DNA of 64,000 nt from Vanessa cardui (Eukaryota > Arthropoda > Insecta > Lepidoptera > Nymphalidae). The notes under the pieces are model-generated. The model had not been told where the DNA came from, searched no databases, and saw nothing but the letters and a program-made list of their open reading frames with translations. This document shows, piece by piece, positions 20,739 to 33,155 of this stretch. How positions within the stretch are numbered: the stretch's first letter is position 1; each line of letters opens with the position of its first letter. The stretch is from assembly GCF_905220365.1 (NCBI RefSeq), contig NC_061124.1:1800501-1864500 (forward strand). Reading direction: 5' to 3'. The position numbers and the translations under genes were made by a program.

Positions 20739-23451
20739 ATCTTTAATGTTTAATAAGTAGATGTCAATAACAGTATTCCATTTTACGATATAAGTTATCA
20801 TGTTACAAACGCAACTCGTAATCAAACTCGTTTCGGTAATAATCTAAACTTAACTAACGGATCTTCGCCTGAGGTCAATACGTTGGGACGAAAACCAATA
20901 AAAAACGAATATATTATACTCTTCAGCTACTTAACGAAAATACCTGTCACATTGATATTTTTAGTTAAATAAATTTGGTGTACCTACATTAAACGGTGCA
21001 TTTGTATTTCCGTTTTTTTACTAAAAGTAATTATTTTTTCTAATTAACTAAACTAGGTCTGTTTGTAAATATTTTATAGTTAGTACAGTAATCCGACTAC
21101 TATTTCAAGTAGTAATAGTTACTAGTTTTAGTGCATATTTGTATATATTTAAGCATTTAATGTCATTAATTCTTTAGTAGTAATGATTTTTTTTATATAT
21201 TTTGTTATGATTGTACTGTAATTGAGTTCTACGATATATAAAAAATAATATGTAAGTATGTTACTTATTGTTTGTTTGTCACTTATTTTGGGTTCTAGTA
21301 TTTTATGTTATATTTGTGCCAAATATAAAGCAATGTTCGGCTTTCCACGTTGACAGTTTTTATACGGTACGGCTTAGCGCTAGAATATATTGTGAATTAG
21401 TTACAAATAATCACTAGTAAACCTACACATAAATATCAAACATATCTCCAAAAAGTATCAACTCAATCGAATAGAGTTACAAATCGATTAGAATCGAAAA
21501 TGAGTCCATAGATCTATGCGGTCATAGAGGATTCGTCATCAATTAATCGAAATGCCTCGCTGACTAATAAACTTGTGTTAAATGACACAAAGAATTTATT
21601 TTGATTGGTTGAACAAGCTCAATTGATGTTGTGATCACATTTTCGATTGTAAGACACATTTAAATATGAATCAAATCTATCCAAGTACGGTTTTGAATAT
21701 AAATTCATAAACGAATATAGCACCAAAAAGTGTATTATTACTTGCTAGATCGAGTGTGTGTTACTAGCCTAAAATTATGTTACAACATTTAATCCACACA
21801 CTAAAAGGTAAAGTTCAATAAAAGATTTTAGAAACAGTTAAAATTATCTCAGTAACATTGTGTAACTACCCTAATAATCAAAATCAGTACTTAGACAAAT
21901 GGCGGACCGTAGACCCAGCTTACACCCTAACCCATTTCAAATATATTAAATTCATTAAGTACGATTAAATAAATATATATTTCCTTAAAGTTTACATAAT
22001 ATTGTAGTCAATATTACGATACAGGAAGTGCTTTCTCTTGACATCCGGTGTTATTTTCGGCTGAGCGCTTTGATTGTTTAAATTATCACCGTTTCTAATA
22101 GTGTGTGATTTTTTTACAGAAAGTAGCAAATTAGTAAATTATAGAAGTACAATAATACCGTTGTTGAGAATAAAATCATTAATAGATAGTTGTGAGGGCA
22201 ATTTATACTATTTTCTCCGATATTCATTTAGTTTTTTTTTTTTACTACTCATAAAAGCAATAAGTGATTATAAAATAAATCATTTATAACAAAAGTTCTA
22301 GAAATGAATATGAAATTTAACTTATAATAAGTTTTATGTACCTTAATAAATACAATTTTATGTTTGTAAATAGTTAATGAAGTTAACAGCTAATTGCAAA
22401 TTAGTAGCAAAACACGCAATTCTAGACTCGATCGTATCGTAATAATATGACATAACAATAATTACATAGATATCTGTAGAGATAACTCTGTGAGAAAACA
22501 CTCGAAACTCACCACAGAACACGAATGTAAGATATCAGCGTGATATACAAAATTGACACTTATATCATTATAAATTTTACATAACACAGAGATCAAAATG
22601 GCTTATCACCGCAAGTCGGTCGTTCACATTTCAAGGGTGAGATGCGAAGTGAATCGTTACAGAATTAAACTGCTTTATACTATCTATTATATATGAGTAT
22701 TTCTTGCATTGGTTATGCGACTCTCATTCAAGCAAAGAGCCTTAAATTATATAATATATACCGTTATATAAAGACACTTATTATTTGTAGTTGGTATTTA
22801 TACGAACAAGTCTTTATACCCATATGCATTACATATGGAAAGTCTTGTATTGTCAAACTCTTGCTTCGGAAAGCTTTGGAACTCTTTCCCATCGTTTCGG
22901 ATTTCTTCTTTTATAATTGCAATTTCTCCTGGATAACTTACTATTGCAGGCCAAGAAATAGTTATTTAATTCATTAAAATAAAATCACCCTCGTCCTCCT
23001 TTATTAATTACCTGACTTATTCATCTCACTAAGATCACCGGTTAAAGCTTCAACAGTGTCACGTGACCCGTTTCCTATAATATCATTAACGTTTTAACGA
23101 CCGCGACGAAAATTGAAAGCCGATTTTTTAATTACACGAGTCACAAAAACAACAACTCGCCGGCATCATTCCAGTTGATAATATAATTGCGTGTAACCGA
23201 ATGCATTGAGAACGACTGAAATTTACAAACGATTTTGAACTCTATTGTCGCGTGATTAGAGTCACGCGCTTTTGTGTCAGCGAGCTATTAAAAGGTTAAA
23301 TTGAAAGGAAATGCTAATCTTTAAGACAACTTTCAAAATTTATCGTTACTAGTTTTGTCTCCTATGAAATTAACTGTCAATTTTGTAAACGTTCATTGTA
23401 TATACTATCGTTAACGATCACGTCCCGTTTTTCCTGAATCTACATTATATG

Positions 23452-23695
23452 GTATAAAACAAAGTCGCTTACCGCAGTCCCTATGTGTGCTTAGATCTTT
23501 AAAATTACGCTACGGATTTTGATGCGATTTTTTTTAATAGATAGAGTAATTCGAGAGGAAGGTTTTTGTATATATTGCATAGGCAATATGGTATAGAAAC
23601 ACTGATAATTTTAGAAGTTTACGTGATGTCGTAAATAAACAGATTCTAGTATATTTAGTATCAGTATGGCATCCGTGCGAAGCCGGGTCGGTTGT
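23452..23695 (+). mobile_element. Non-autonomous Helitron-like element, family H1
   Basis: It begins gtataaaacaaagtcgctta and contains cggattttgatgcg, gataattttagaagttta and gatgtcgtaaat. It ends cgtgcgaagccgggtcgg. The final CTAG has been lost to mutation. Its closest relative in the window is at 48297-48526. Confidence 0.6.
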
Positions 23696-24369
23696 TTTAT
23701 AATAAATCGCTTTACATCGGATTTGTTGCTTGTAATAAATATGATATTTCCAAGACACAAAGCTTAATTAAAGTCATTACTGGTTCCGCGATTTATTCAT
23801 AGCTTGTCCGAGATCAACACACCTGTTGCATTGTAATGCAGCAGTCATTCACCGTATATAGGAATTATCTAATGAGCATCTAATACATCGGATAGCTATC
23901 GCATTAAAGATCAATAAACGTAGTCATATTTCAAACCAGAACACCATTATGCTGTCATAAAAAGATTTATCGGTTTTGCTTAGTAGCGAATCTACCTGTA
24001 CAAGCAGCGTATATGCGTCTGTATACATCCTCTGCGAATACGAAAGCCTTAAGATGATATGCAGTCCTGTAATTGTCTTATCCACAGTATTCTTTCGCGG
24101 TGTTAAAAGTATCTTTTGATCGAGATAAAATTATTGTCTTGGATTTCCATTCATTCACAGCTGTCTCGTAATATACAGTCATTTATATGACACATTGTAT
24201 TCATGCTTATATCGAGAATATTATCGATTAAACTTCCTTGTAAACGTTTCATGCTTACTAAGGCCTCGTATACACTTAAGAAGTTGAAACACATTTGCCA
24301 GATTTTCAACTGGCATGCAGGTTACCTGACACTGTTTTCCTTCGTCAAAAACGAGATTGATTATACATT

Positions 24370-24524
24370 TATACTAATATTATCATTGTGAAAGTAACTC
24401 TATCTATCTGTAGCTCTTTCACGACATTTTGCTTCATACCAATTTGATGAAATTTAAAGGACATGGGGTACCTTTTTGATTAAAACATGACCAAACACGA
24501 GTGAAGCCGCGATAAACAACTGGT
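24370..24524 (+). mobile_element. Non-autonomous Helitron-like element, family H2
   Basis: It contains atactaatattatcattgtg, gtaactctatctatctg, gctctttcacgac and gaagccgcg, and ends acaactgg where CTAG is expected. It lies less than 100 bp from the donor site of the EGF1-3 exon. Confidence 0.55.
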
Positions 24525-24611
24525 ATAAACATAAATTGGCTAAGTTTCACGTATTGTAATTATATGGCCTATCTCGTCTCAGAGTGCTGATTCATCAATA
24601 ATTGAACTCAC

Positions 24612-24889
24612 CTGTGTAGCCTGGGGGGCAGTCACACTCGTAGGTGTGCAGTGACGTCAGCCTGCACGTCGCTCCATTCAAGCAAGGCGCAGAGTCACAA
24701 GCCGCAGGGATACGGATTTCGCACAGGGACGCGCTAAAGCCAAGCGGGCAGTCGCAGGCGAATGAGGGGGGCGCTCCCCCCGCTCCAGGGCGCACTCGAC
24801 ACGATCCTCCGTTCTGGCATCGTGGGCTTGATTCGCTGTGGCAGGGGTTCAGGTGCTGGCAGAACTCGCCGGCGTAACGGGATGTACAG
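24612..24889 (-). CDS. N: Notch exon: end of EGF1, EGF2, most of EGF3
   Basis: This 278-nt exon has acceptor ttgttacag| and donor |gtgagttc. It enters at phase 2 (AA|C gives Asn) and leaves at phase 1. It encodes [11 protein letters not shown] (Cys5-Cys6 of EGF1), EGF2 with a long second loop ([16 protein letters not shown], then [27 protein letters not shown]) and EGF3 up to Cys5 ([29 protein letters not shown]). The CPLGF-SLCEI stretch and the P-ACD linker are hallmarks of insect Notch EGF2-3. O-fucose sites are present in EGF2 (CQNGGSC) and EGF3 (CLNGATC). EGF3 also has an O-glucose site (CDSAPC) and an EOGT-type [10 protein letters not shown] loop once spliced. The Gly/Ala/Pro-rich insert in EGF2 makes this exon strongly GC-rich, and several long frames on both strands here are its shadows. 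Confidence 0.97.
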
Positions 24890-25484
24890 CTGTAACAAAG
24901 AAGGTTTGATTAGCATTTCAGTTTATATTCCAACAATTACTAGAAGCTGAAAGTAGTTCAATGAACCAGTTTAAATTAAAAAAATAGTTTTCCTATTCGT
25001 TAGATAGTATCAAGCTACACTACGTAAGTAAAATCTACTAAAACTAGTACATACATACGATACATAGAAAATATTTATACACCAGGTTTATAATAGTTTA
25101 GTCGACCTAATATAATGATTACGTCAAATTTTATTACTAAATTTACGTAAACCGTACATTTATTTTTGACATTAATACTATTTCTAAGTTTAAAGGAATC
25201 TCACATTATTTTGACATAAGTTTATGGCATGTTTGAATGATAACCTAATCTGTTAAACAAATACGTATGTTGTCATAAAATTAAAAAAAAAAACGTAAAT
25301 ACTCCTTGAATTTCAATCGTAAATTGAACTTCGAACACGGTAACAATATAGGATAAATAATGCAAATGAATCGATAGGTTTAAGGAATTTAATTTATCAT
25401 GCAAACCTTCTAAGAAAGGAGCCACAGTTTTAGCCGAGCTACCTGCAGACGATACATTTAACATACATTGTATAAACAAGCCAG

Positions 25485-25595
25485 CGCCACTGGTAGGCAA
25501 CACTATCGCGCCTGCGCCGGACGACGCCAATAAATAACGCTGATACGTAGCGACACGGCACCGTGACATGCTCTCGCGCACCACCACACTCCGTA
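25485..25595. promoter_or_regulatory. CpG-rich intronic block
   Basis: A short block rich in CG dinucleotides (ctatcgcgcctgcgccgg, gtagcgacacggcaccgtg) lies in AT-rich intron about 600 bp upstream of the EGF1-3 exon acceptor. Overlapping frames of 60-100 codons here do not resemble a protein I know. Regulatory function is an inference from composition only. Confidence 0.25.
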
Positions 25596-28209
25596 TAGTT
25601 TTCCAATGCGCTTATAAAAATAGACATACTGTATATATTTTAATAGAAATAACAATTTTAAAATACGAACGTGTTCATTTCAAAATTATTCCATTTTTAA
25701 AAATTAATATTAATACGACTCCATATAAGGTGAGCCGTTAAAACAATATAATTTTAAAATTTCGAATTTAGAACGAAATCGAAGTTTGATTAACGCATTT
25801 CAACGCGTGCGCATTAACGTATGTCAATATTTTATAAGTAAACGTTTATTTTTAATCGGTTTCCAAATCTTGTAGGTTGGTTTTGAAAGATGACTCAAGA
25901 TTGACAGTACACACCTATTAAATTTAAAATAAAACAACTTATAGTATATTTCTATCGTTTTTAATCATTAAATATGAAAAAAAAAAATTATAATGAAATT
26001 TCTTTCTTTATATAAACTTTTTATACGAGACAATTGACGGCTACGCCTACCTCCCAAAGCGTAGGTACATATACTTCCCACGGAAGAAACCTGCTATGTT
26101 ACATCCGTTGTGCAGTGGTAACAATTTAAGAACAAGTGTCGTGGTACTTAGATACAATTCTTGACTTTCTCCGTCGACCTATGCAATCCACGCTTCCTCA
26201 AAGTTTCAGAAAGGAAATGGCGCAGTATTTTACGTGTTTCACATTTAATAATTATGATATTTAATTAATTATATTACCCAACATAAACCTTGCGCTTAAG
26301 GAACCAAATATCTACATTGATTGATATTAAACAAAAAAAATTACATAATACTTTTGTAAGACTTTTTGTGTGTTCAATATGTTAAAACATATTTTTATAT
26401 CGAATTGAATTTAAAGACAAAATTCCAGCAAATTTATACGAACATTTTCATGGATAGCATTCAGAACCTGTATACGTTACGTGGGCGGATCACGACGCCT
26501 CTCCCACGCACTGACCTCAGCTCCAGGCTGCGCTGTTCTTATATTTTATTATATTATAGATATCCAGAGATGCCTTTGTCATGTCCCTTGGAAGATACGG
26601 ATCTTTGTTTCAGATTAAATCTGTACTTTTTAAGACGTTCAAATTAACCAAATAAATTAATCCACTGCACACATACACAATTACTGTAAATACTTTAATA
26701 GGTTTCAATTGCATCAAAAAATACTGTCAATAAGATAACCTCAATTTGTATTGAATTATATCTGCGACCTGTTCAATAATATACAACTAGGACGTGCCAC
26801 CATTAAAGCACTCTAGTAGTGTTGTAGTTCAAAAAGGTTCATTTCAATGTAACATTACGAAATTGTAGAGAGAACAATGATTACGTACCATTATACTCCA
26901 AAAGACTCATAAAAAGACAGCAAGAATATTTAATTTCAATATCATCAATGTATACGATATTTATGTAGTTATTCAACGTAAACAAACTTGAAATAATTAA
27001 ATTGATAATCACGATAAGACACCGCGAATACATTAGCCGTGTCAGTGTGTTATTTCGTAATCATTTTAACTCCACGACTGCATTGAGTTGATTAGAAAAT
27101 TGCACTAGAAAAATATTGGAACGACGATTGAGTACGATTAAATACAACATTTAATGTACATTAAATTGTAACAATACCGTAATGAAACAAAAAGATGACA
27201 TTGCTGGCTACCGGCGTCCATTATCTTTGAAAATAATAAGCTAAAACACGCCTTTGTTCAAGCATGGTACGCTTGTCTAGAAGCTAAATCTTCATTAAAC
27301 TGTGCACTATAAATTATAATGGAAGCTATCAATGATCTTATTAAGGTAAAAGGAGAACTGGAACGGTTGATGATAAAGCAGTTCGTTTAATCAAAGACGA
27401 AGCGTTGTTAGTTGGAGAAGGTTTGTAAGGTGATATTTTATTTGAGCCGACGGAAGATCCAGTGTCGCGGACGAGGCGAGCAGAGGCGAGTTCGCAATAA
27501 ATAAATACATCGCATGTAACTGTTCGGTTATTCGATATTCTGTAACGGTCGTGAACTTTAAAAGACAAATTAGGTGCTGTATTGGAGAACAAGAATTCGC
27601 TTTGTTTATTGTTGCGAGTGAGCCTCTATTGATGCACATTTTATTAGAACATCTATCTGCTCTGCGCGGTTTAACTCTCAAGCATGATTATTACGCTGCA
27701 TTTGAGAGGACTGTAATGATTATATAGTTTAAAAAGTATTTTTTAAAATTGAACCTTCGAAATCTAATCTATTAAATAACTAGATATTAAATTACACGTC
27801 TCAGTTAATGAATATTTTACTTTGTATTGTAATTAAAAATGAGTATAAAAGTGAGTAGAAAACTAACTTGTTTATTTATTTTCATGATAAAAAATATTCT
27901 ATTTACTAAGAAACTTTGTAATATTAATATAACCTGATCAGTTTCATCGAATTAAAATAAATTAATTTTAACAATATACGACTACATACAAAGTACAACG
28001 TCAAATGTTAATCCATTGAATTACATTAATTATGTAATACATAACGGTACATTGAAACAATACATACATACATACAGGTATATAAATACATAAAATTAAC
28101 AATTAAAGGATTGAATTAGCATTTTGCTAACTGTCACGTGTTATCGAATTGTTCCTAGAAACGTAGGAGGCATGCCATTGGTTATCTGATGCGCGTAGTG
28201 CGCTCATCA

Positions 28210-28221
28210 TGCGCATGCGCA
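28210..28221. promoter_or_regulatory. Perfect NRF-1/Ewg palindrome TGCGCATGCGCA
   Basis: This 12-bp perfect palindrome matches the NRF-1 consensus, also bound by the insect homologue Erect wing. It is embedded in a CpG-rich patch (28190-28225) inside the 28.6 kb intron. Such sites are unusual by chance in AT-rich sequence, but occupancy is unknown. Confidence 0.4.
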
Positions 28222-30484
28222 CGCATATGTGACCCTTTATCTTTATGCTTCATCGCTCAGGAATCATACCATGTATGACGTTATGGTGACATTTCAACCC
28301 GGTACTGCGGACATGGGTCATATCTTACCTTATTTTTTTAATGTTTTTGTAACAATAATATTTATGATACAGTCGTAAATCTCTATAATATAATTTTCTA
28401 ACCAAGTGTGAGGCATACCCCCAATTTAGCTTGTATACGTTATTTCATTACGTACGCAAATTTCATCTTTCTAAACTGAGAAAGTGTAATGAACGGATAT
28501 GTTTTCTGAGCTAATTAGATTGAGATAACGTACTGAATTATCAATAACATCGAACGTCGCTAAAACTTAAAAAATCGACAAAAAAGCTTAAAGAAGCACC
28601 GTTAACGGAAGCGAACGGTTTTCGTGAACATATCCCAGTTTTTCTCACAGCGTCCCGTTCATCCTGTCTTCATTAGGTTTGACATCACATATGGATAGAC
28701 AGTTACATCCCGTAATGGTAAGGCGATGCACTCATTTGTGCGAGATTGCCTATGATGTTTCCTGCTTAGACCAGCTCCAAAACAGTCAAGTGCCATGTCT
28801 ATATCTAATGATGGAACATCGGATGGGATGAATGGGTTATAGAGATATGGTCTAGTAAACTGTTTCTAGAAAGTACTATGTCGCGGTGGAATGCTTATTT
28901 TTTACATAATCTAATCTTTCTAGAACTTTGGACGACTTTTAATCAAATTTCTAGTAAGCAAATAGTTATCGCCTGTTTACTAAGTAACGTAGACTTTTCA
29001 AAAAAGCTCACCAATGCTCTCAGAATATTGCCGATCTGAGTGAGTCCAACATTTTTTAGACAACCTTTACTGTTTCGACTATATATTTTAATAAAATATT
29101 TTTTATTATTTATTAAAATATCACAATGAGCTGATGGCGAGTCTAATCTAGGTACTTGTACCTACATAGTTTTTTTTGAGAAGCTAGCTTAAGTTCTTCA
29201 CTTCTACAAAAACAAATGATTTGACGTTTAGAAGATGTATTTGTCAACACTGTATTTCTGTAATTTATGTAAATAATATAAACTCTCGTTTATAAAAAGG
29301 TCGTTTTGAATTTAATGCAAATTTATAAAATATATGTTGCGTTTTTTTTTTAAATCACACGGTAATTAAAAATATTCGTACCCGTGTATTGTAATCATTT
29401 GAATAACTAATTAGATTGCCTATTATGATTAAACAATTACATACGAAAAACAACAGGGTTCTTATTTATTTTTTTAAGTAATTATAATTATTTTGAATGT
29501 GAATTTCTGGAAAACAATAATAACATATTTATTATTTTTAATAGACATTTTATTTGGTTAATATTGTTAGGCTTGAAGGTAAACAATATTATTTCTAAAA
29601 GGACGTATGAGACTAACTCAAACTATGTATTTATATTTAAAACAGCTATAGAATATATACATTTTTATTTACACTCTTAAGTTCACATTTATAAATAAGT
29701 AAAGATAATTGTACATCATATATCCTGAGATAAAAAGTAGGCAATAAAACCTTACGCCCGGTAGCTGTAGCTTTGACCACACTTCATCACGCCGCTTGTG
29801 CGCTTGCGCAGCTTGTAACACTTTTAGCCAGCACAAATAAAATACCTGCCTGATATCTTTTATATCAAGGCTTTTTATGTAGATTTTATGCGAGCAATCT
29901 TTATTATACTGCTATATTCGTTTAATTGAAATTGTAAAGTCACATATTAAAATGGGTGAAGTGTACCCTAACACCTAATTTCATTAACATGCAATATACA
30001 TATAAGACCCCACATACACCTACGTTCTGTTTCAGCTATTGTTGTACGAAATATAAAATACATAATATTGGTCCTTCGTGCCGGACTTCCCACTACCTGT
30101 AAATCTTAGCGATAAAACTCGTAGACAACCGATAAGAGACCTCACGAACCAAGTAATTGACGTTATAACAAAAGACAAGGGTTTAAAACTCATTTCCTAA
30201 CCTTACGAGATTGTCCTAGGACATAAAGTTGATTGTGGAATTGATATCGCTGATATAGAAAGCTATAACGCTGAGACTGAAGCTATAAATACTAATTTTA
30301 TATTGAAAATGTTGAAGGTTTCAAGTTTTATGGGAACGACTAAGTGTATTTTGCAAAAGGTATAAATAAATATACTTGCTGAGATATTATAACTGTTATA
30401 AATTATATAAGAATTAGGAATACAACACCGCTCGTTTAAGTAAACTTAGAAGTGCAATATACACAAGTAGATCACTTTAATTCG

Positions 30485-30600
30485 GTTTCGCTGCGCGATT
30501 GGGTGAGAGAGCGGCGCAGGCGCAACAGTCGCGATCCGCTGGGCGTGGCCTCGGTAGCGGGTGGGGACGGGTGACCGAGATTAACTTTGACCTGAGGTTA
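30485..30600. promoter_or_regulatory. GC-rich block with GGGCGTGGC and GCGCAGGCGCA motifs
   Basis: A CpG-rich block of about 110 bp contains GCGCAGGCGCA (NRF-1-like), GGGCGTGGC (KLF/Sp-type) and gggtggggacgggtgacc. It stands out sharply from the AT-rich intron around it. It may be a conserved enhancer or a short promoter. I see no ORF or repeat to explain it. Confidence 0.35.
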
Positions 30601-31295
30601 TCTATACGGATATTAATGTCCTGTACGGGGAGCGGTAGTAGAGACGAGAATAGGATGTAAGGCTTTAGAACTGGTTGTTGCGTGCGGTACTTGAGTGGGA
30701 TGGTGTTAGGGAATTGGCAATAACTTTAAACGCTCGTACGGACAAGTTGTATATACTCTATTCCAACCGTAACAGGAAGAAAGCCAAATAAATAACATTT
30801 GACAGTAAATTGACGCAATATTGTTGGTCGAGAGTTCCATATATCAATGACATTCACTATGGAATTTCGAAAGACATATTAATCAAGAACTGCTCGATGT
30901 AGCTGAGGTATTATTATATGAGGTTATATGATTTTTCTTTACTTTGGATTAAAACAAAGATCTGAATACGATATAATAAAAAACAATCCCTTTTTTCATA
31001 CCTAAAAATACATTTATAAGCATGTAGATAAACGCAAGTGTTAATTAAAACCAATTGAGAATAAAAATAGCGGTGTGTTAATGTTTTTAAATGGCAAACT
31101 CCGTGATTTCGTTATCTCTCAATCTGTATTACTTGATCGAACGAAACTCGTGTTACTTTTAATGTAAGTCATATAGAATGATATCCTTATTGTAAATCGA
31201 AGCAATATCGTTTGAATGAACAACCGGTGGCATTTAAGATCAGAAAATGTTAATGTTTGTAGAGGACATTCGATAGCTTTCAAATATGGTCTTAA

Positions 31296-31753
31296 TCCTA
31301 CTAATATTATAAATGCTTGTTTTACTGAGTCGAGATGGCCCAGTGGTTAGAAAGCGTGCATCTTAACCGATGATTGCGGGTTCAAACTCAGGCAAGCACC
31401 GCTGATTCATGTGCTTAATTTGTCTTTATAATTCATCTCGTTCTCAGCGGTGAAGGAAAACATCGTGATGAAACCTGCATGTGACAAATTTCATAGAAAT
31501 TCTGCAAAATGTGTATTCCACCAACCCGCATAGGAACCGTGTTGGAATATGTTCCAACACCTTCTCTTCAAAGGGAGAGGAGGCCTTTAGCCCCGCAGTG
31601 GAAATTTACAGGCTGCTGTTGTTGTTGTTGTTTTACTGTTATATAGGTTATACATCAGAATAACACATAGGCTACAATTTATATTGATTTTATGTAATTT
31701 GGTCATAATATAACGATACCAAGTACCGATGCGAAGCCGAGGCAAGTCGCTAG
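31296..31753 (+). mobile_element. Helitron-like element interrupted by a nested SINE
   Basis: The 5' part (TCCTACTAATATTATAAATG) is at 31296-31327. The 3' part runs from 31639 and ends gatgcgaagccgaggcaagt-CGCTAG at 31753. The SINE at 31328-31627 splits the element. The CTAG-T terminus and GCGAAGCC motif match the H1/H2 families. The insertion order is clear: Helitron first, SINE later. Confidence 0.65.
31328..31627 (+). mobile_element. SINE family A copy, nearly complete, with 11-bp target-site duplication
   Basis: The best copy of the family in the window. The A box TGGCCCAGTGG and B box GGTTCAAACTC are in the head. The body has ctcagcggtgaaggaaaaca and attccaccaacccgcatagg, and the 3' end aaagggagaggaggccttta. 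TTGTTTTACTG occurs at 31317-31327 and again at 31628-31638. The right copy overlaps the (GTT)n-type tail, so the exact boundary is uncertain by a few bases. Confidence 0.88.
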
Positions 31754-33044
31754 TAGTTTAATAAATGCATTAATTTCCTGTTTTGTAGTCTGAATACGAT
31801 AAATATATTTGAAAGGGTTCATGTAAAGGAAACGGTATTTGGAAACACCATGTATAAAGCAGGGAAGGAAAACGAGCGGCCGGTTACCGCTGTTACAAAA
31901 GCATTCTAAAAAGCATTAGCCATTCCATTCTCAATAAGCCTACTATCTCATTTATCATTCTAACTGAAATAGCATTCATAATTTAATTATTACTTGACGG
32001 TACGATTTCTAGTTGATAATACCCGACCAGAGGCTACGCATGCGCTGTCATAGCTGAGGATAATAAATTAAGCGGAAACGTGGATTTGTACCAAAATTTA
32101 ATTGCATTGTATTTTATTATTCAGCTTGTAACTCATGTTCACTTCAACAAAGATCCATCAGATCAGAAGAAATAAATATAGCATTTGGGTTCAAAAGATC
32201 TCGGAAAGTGCGGAGGTGTAATGATTTAACTTGTTTCATAATATATTGATGCTAAATATTATGATAAATGATGATAAATTACAAAAGGTAACATATGCAG
32301 TGTATCTGTAACATGATTGATTAAAAACACAAGCCATTTTTATTTGATATGACAAAATATTATAATGTAAGCTTCATAACTATTGTTACTAAATGTAATA
32401 TATCACGAGTTTTGGAAAAGAAAATATAGAAACAAAATGGAGGATTGAATTATTTTGTAAAGGGATTGCTAATAAGTGTCTCTGTGTAATCCACTAGCTG
32501 TATTATAGTAGATTGTGAGTAAATCAAAAAGTAAAATCTCAAAATTTACATTGAGACGAGATCGCACCTATGGCACTGGAGTAGACCAGTGATCAAGGTC
32601 GAATCGTGCCAGTCACACGTTATCGTTGATCAGGCTCGGCTTAGGAGAAAGGAGCCGCTGAAGCAAGTTTGGCCACATTAGCGAATGCGGTAGATTGTTT
32701 CGACTTTATGTTACGTTTATTTCAAATAAAGGAGAATACAGCTAGTATGATGGAGAACGGATAAATAAATGAATCGTACAAGCTGAAGTCGGCCACAGCA
32801 ATAAAATACATAATGTCTAGCTACATTATACATTTTGATTCGAAAGCGATTTCGTAAAAATGCAACCCATATCGGTCTATAGTTCGGAATTATACATCTA
32901 TATAAATCATACAGAAACCAGCTAAGAACAGTTATACGTAAATTTTTAGAATGTTAAAGATACAGAGGCCTACATTTCAGAAAGATACTACGTGGGTGTA
33001 TTTACACCAAAAACGTTTTATACGTTTAAATAATGCACAAAGCG

Positions 33045-33155
33045 CGTCAGTATCGGCGCACGCGTCCCGCGTTCCCACGCGTCCACACAGGCGCACGTGT
33101 GTGCGTACGCGTGTATAGACGTGTGCGGCGCGCGCGCAGCTTGCGTACCGGCCAT
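33045..33155. promoter_or_regulatory. CpG-rich intronic block with E-box and Su(H)-like motif
   Basis: This is a dense CpG block with repeated CACGCG/CACGTG-type motifs: CACGCG at 33076-33081 and CACGTG at 33094-33099 (class B/C sites for Hairy/E(spl)-type bHLH repressors). A Su(H)-type motif is at 33072-33079 (minus strand CGTGGGAA) and another is 190 bp away at 33265-33272 (TGTGGGAA). Together these would suit a Notch-responsive element inside the Notch gene itself. That is inference from motifs alone. Confidence 0.35.

Larger units (their letters stand above)
18957..24611 (-). other. N: Notch intron between the EGF1-3 exon and the EGF3-6 exon (5,655 bp)
   Basis: This intron holds a near-perfect 23-bp hairpin (19248-19297), a degraded SINE A remnant (20085-20215), a Helitron-like H2 copy (20237-20385), a family B SINE (20481-20738), a Helitron-like H1 copy (23452-23695), a degraded reverse SINE A piece around 24290-24370 and another H2 copy (24370-24524). 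The interval 20.75-23.45 kb shows only AT-rich sequence with no recognisable feature. Confidence 0.85.

Noticed and set aside
23250..23269. Small inverted repeat CGCGTGA...TCACGCG
   Set aside because: Seven-base arms are within chance expectation in 64 kb and nothing nearby supports a function.
24644..24950. Plus-strand frames of 62-77 codons near the EGF1-3 exon
   Set aside because: These are antisense shadows of the GC-rich Notch exon.
30585..30601. Ecdysone response element (TGACCT-G-AGGTTA)
   Set aside because: The half-sites are everted rather than in the inverted IR1 arrangement bound by EcR/USP, so the match is not convincing.
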